64,000 nucleotides of DNA from Flammeovirgaceae bacterium UBA7330 (lineage in GTDB: Bacteria > Bacteroidota > Bacteroidia > Cytophagales > Cyclobacteriaceae). The DNA is taken from positions 1 to 64,000 of the forward strand of contig DKPQ01000006.1 of assembly GCA_002471275.1 (NCBI GenBank), in the 5' to 3' direction. This document shows, in pieces, positions 62,778 through 64,000 of this stretch (positions within the stretch are counted from its first letter, which is position 1; each line of letters starts with the position of its first letter). Position numbers and translations under genes: made by a program. The notes beneath the pieces were generated by a model, which ran no database searches, was not told where the DNA came from, and worked only from the letters and a program-made list of their open reading frames with translations.

Positions 62778-64000
62778 TTAAACCAGAGGTTCCTTCCATC
62801 CTCCCAATTCCTTTTCCAGAAATTCGGCTACGGCAAGTACCTTATGGTCCTGAAAGGGTTGGCCCACAATCTGAACCCCGATAGGCATCCCTTCTTTACT
62901 GGTACCTGCACGAACTACTGCAGCTGGCCAACCTGTCAGATTGAAGATTCCTTTATATCCATAAGATCTCGGATCATATGAGCCCGGCTCAAAGACCTGC
63001 GGATTTGGAGAGGCTCCATCAAAATCAACTGGACAAATAACAATGTCATAGGCTTCTATCCATTGCAATAGCTTACTCCTGCTTTGATCCAGATCTTCAA
63101 CAAGTTTTGTGAATTCCTTGGATTCAATTTGATCTACGCTGGCAGAAAGTCGCAGCAAAGGATGCGTTTGGGTAGTTCCATATTTTTCGACCAACCTTTT
63201 TACCCACGCTCTGCCATCAGCTCCAAATAGCTCAAATCTTACCTTTTCAGCTTCCCGGATAGTTTCAACAGGAACATCTTTTGTAAGGGCGATCCCTGAT
63301 GATTTCAAGGCACTCACTGCATCATTTACTGCCTTTACGGTCTCAACTGAACAGGATTTTGTACTCCCATGGTCAATAAACCATGCATATTTAAGTTTTT
63401 TGATATCAACTTTATCCGGATCAACCCATGGCACAGGGTGTATAGCCGCATCAATTTGGTCAGGACCCAGGATAAGGGGCATGATCAGTTTAAGATCTTC
63501 TACATAACGTGCTAGCGGACCTAATACCTGGTATGCATCGAATAAACCTCCATAATCGACGATATGACCAGTGCGAGGCACTCTCCCGGTAGTTGGTTTA
63601 ATCCCTGCAATTCCATTAAAATGTGCTGGTCCCCTGATGCTACCCCCAAAATCCGATCCTATATCAAATGGAGCTCCCCCGGAAGCTACAATGGCTCCCG
63701 CTCCTCCGCTACTGCCTCCTGGGGTATATCCTTCTTTATAAGGATTACTGGTCATGCCGTATACCAGATTCGCGGTAGTTCCGGATAGTGTAAATTCAGG
63801 TGTATTGGTCTTTCCTAATAGGATGGCACCTTCTGCTCTTAGTCTTGCAACAACAGTAGCGTCTCGACCAGGTATAAAATTCTTTCTACCCATTGTGCCA
63901 CCGGTACTTACCACACCCTGCGTTTCCAGTGAGTCTTTAATGGTCATGGGAACACCATGCAATGCACCCATAGTCTGTCCTTTGGCCAACATGGCATCAG
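62778..64000 (-). CDS. amidase-signature hydrolase (tandem copy 1), 5' part outside window
   Basis: The reading frame runs to the window edge, so the N-terminus, including any export signal, is not seen; about 100 residues should be missing. Present: catalytic Lys in GVPMTIKDSLE, cis-Ser in TPGGSSGGA, Ser in GSDFGGSIRGPA, and C-terminus LEKELGGWKEPLV. Internal ATG at 63992 is not the start, because the amidase core begins upstream of it. It leads the visible part of the operon; more genes may precede it. Confidence 0.93.
   Translation of the reverse strand, partial: DAMLAKGQTMGALHGVPMTIKDSLETQGVVSTGGTMGRKNFIPGRDATVVARLRAEGAILLGKTNTPEFTLSGTTANLVYGMTSNPYKEGYTPGGSSGGAGAIVASGGAPFDIGSDFGGSIRGPAHFNGIAGIKPTTGRVPRTGHIVDYGGLFDAYQVLGPLARYVEDLKLIMPLILGPDQIDAAIHPVPWVDPDKVDIKKLKYAWFIDHGSTKSCSVETVKAVNDAVSALKSSGIALTKDVPVETIREAEKVRFELFGADGRAWVKRLVEKYGTTQTHPLLRLSASVDQIESKEFTKLVEDLDQSRSKLLQWIEAYDIVICPVDFDGASPNPQVFEPGSYDPRSYGYKGIFNLTGWPAAVVRAGTSKEGMPIGVQIVGQPFQDHKVLAVAEFLEKELGGWKEPLV

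Noticed and set aside
57986..64000. Tandem DNA repeats across the amidase genes
   Set aside because: Similarity is at the protein level around shared motifs; the copies are diverged paralogues, not recent DNA duplications.

Overview
The window looks like chromosomal DNA of a Bacteroidota bacterium, most like the Cytophagales. It has two SusC/SusD outer-membrane import pairs, each governed by an ECF sigma factor and a FecR anti-sigma factor. It also has an HU-type DNA-binding protein of the Bacteroidota kind, a DUF5916 barrel protein, many lipoproteins and Tat-exported enzymes, weak ribosome-binding sites, and matches to the Bacteroidota -7 promoter element. I see no rRNA, tRNA, CRISPR array, transposase or sulfatase gene.

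Positions 1-4550 hold a run of small accessory genes, all on the minus strand: a HigB/HigA-like toxin-antitoxin pair, a DUF3885-like protein, an ankyrin protein with a UPF0158-like protein, and an unknown secreted protein. Structured repeats of about 220 bp separate them. Each unit is bounded by its own inverted 7-10 bp box beginning GTT and ending AAC, while the repeat's inner arms pair with compensatory changes. That is the geometry of integron gene cassettes with attC sites. No integrase is visible, so this is probably part of a longer array to the left or an integrase-less cluster. A four-copy, 22-bp-period AT-rich iteron array (4878-4965), an HU-family gene and an orphan ECF sigma gene follow.

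Positions 6390-29719 form polysaccharide utilisation locus 1, on the minus strand. In transcription order: ECF sigma, FecR, SusC, SusD, PQQ/cytochrome c dehydrogenase, SASA-type acetylesterase, GH29 fucosidase, alpha/beta hydrolase, SGNH esterase, a 1318-residue putative lyase, a beta-helix enzyme, a second alpha/beta hydrolase and a CE6-like esterase. The content suggests a fucose-containing, heavily acylated, non-sulfated glycan, with periplasmic oxidation of a released sugar.

Positions 29800-49287 form locus 2, also on the minus strand: ECF sigma, FecR, SusC, SusD, an unknown 534-residue lipoprotein, GH92 mannosidase, two Tat-type Gfo/Idh/MocA proteins flanking an unknown 584-residue protein, a DUF4962/heparinase II/III-type lyase and an SGNH hydrolase. 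In both loci the fecR-susC gap carries a plus-strand intrinsic terminator and a second hairpin. This matches the position and size expected for a DonS-type antisense RNA.

Positions 49539-51250 hold two plus-strand envelope genes. Positions 51271-64000 hold a tightly packed minus-strand operon for amide hydrolysis outside the cytoplasm: four tandem amidase-signature enzymes (the first cut by the window edge), an acetamidase/formamidase, an asparaginase-like protein lacking the usual catalytic motifs, a lipoprotein amidase and a DUF5916 outer-membrane protein. Its substrate is unknown.
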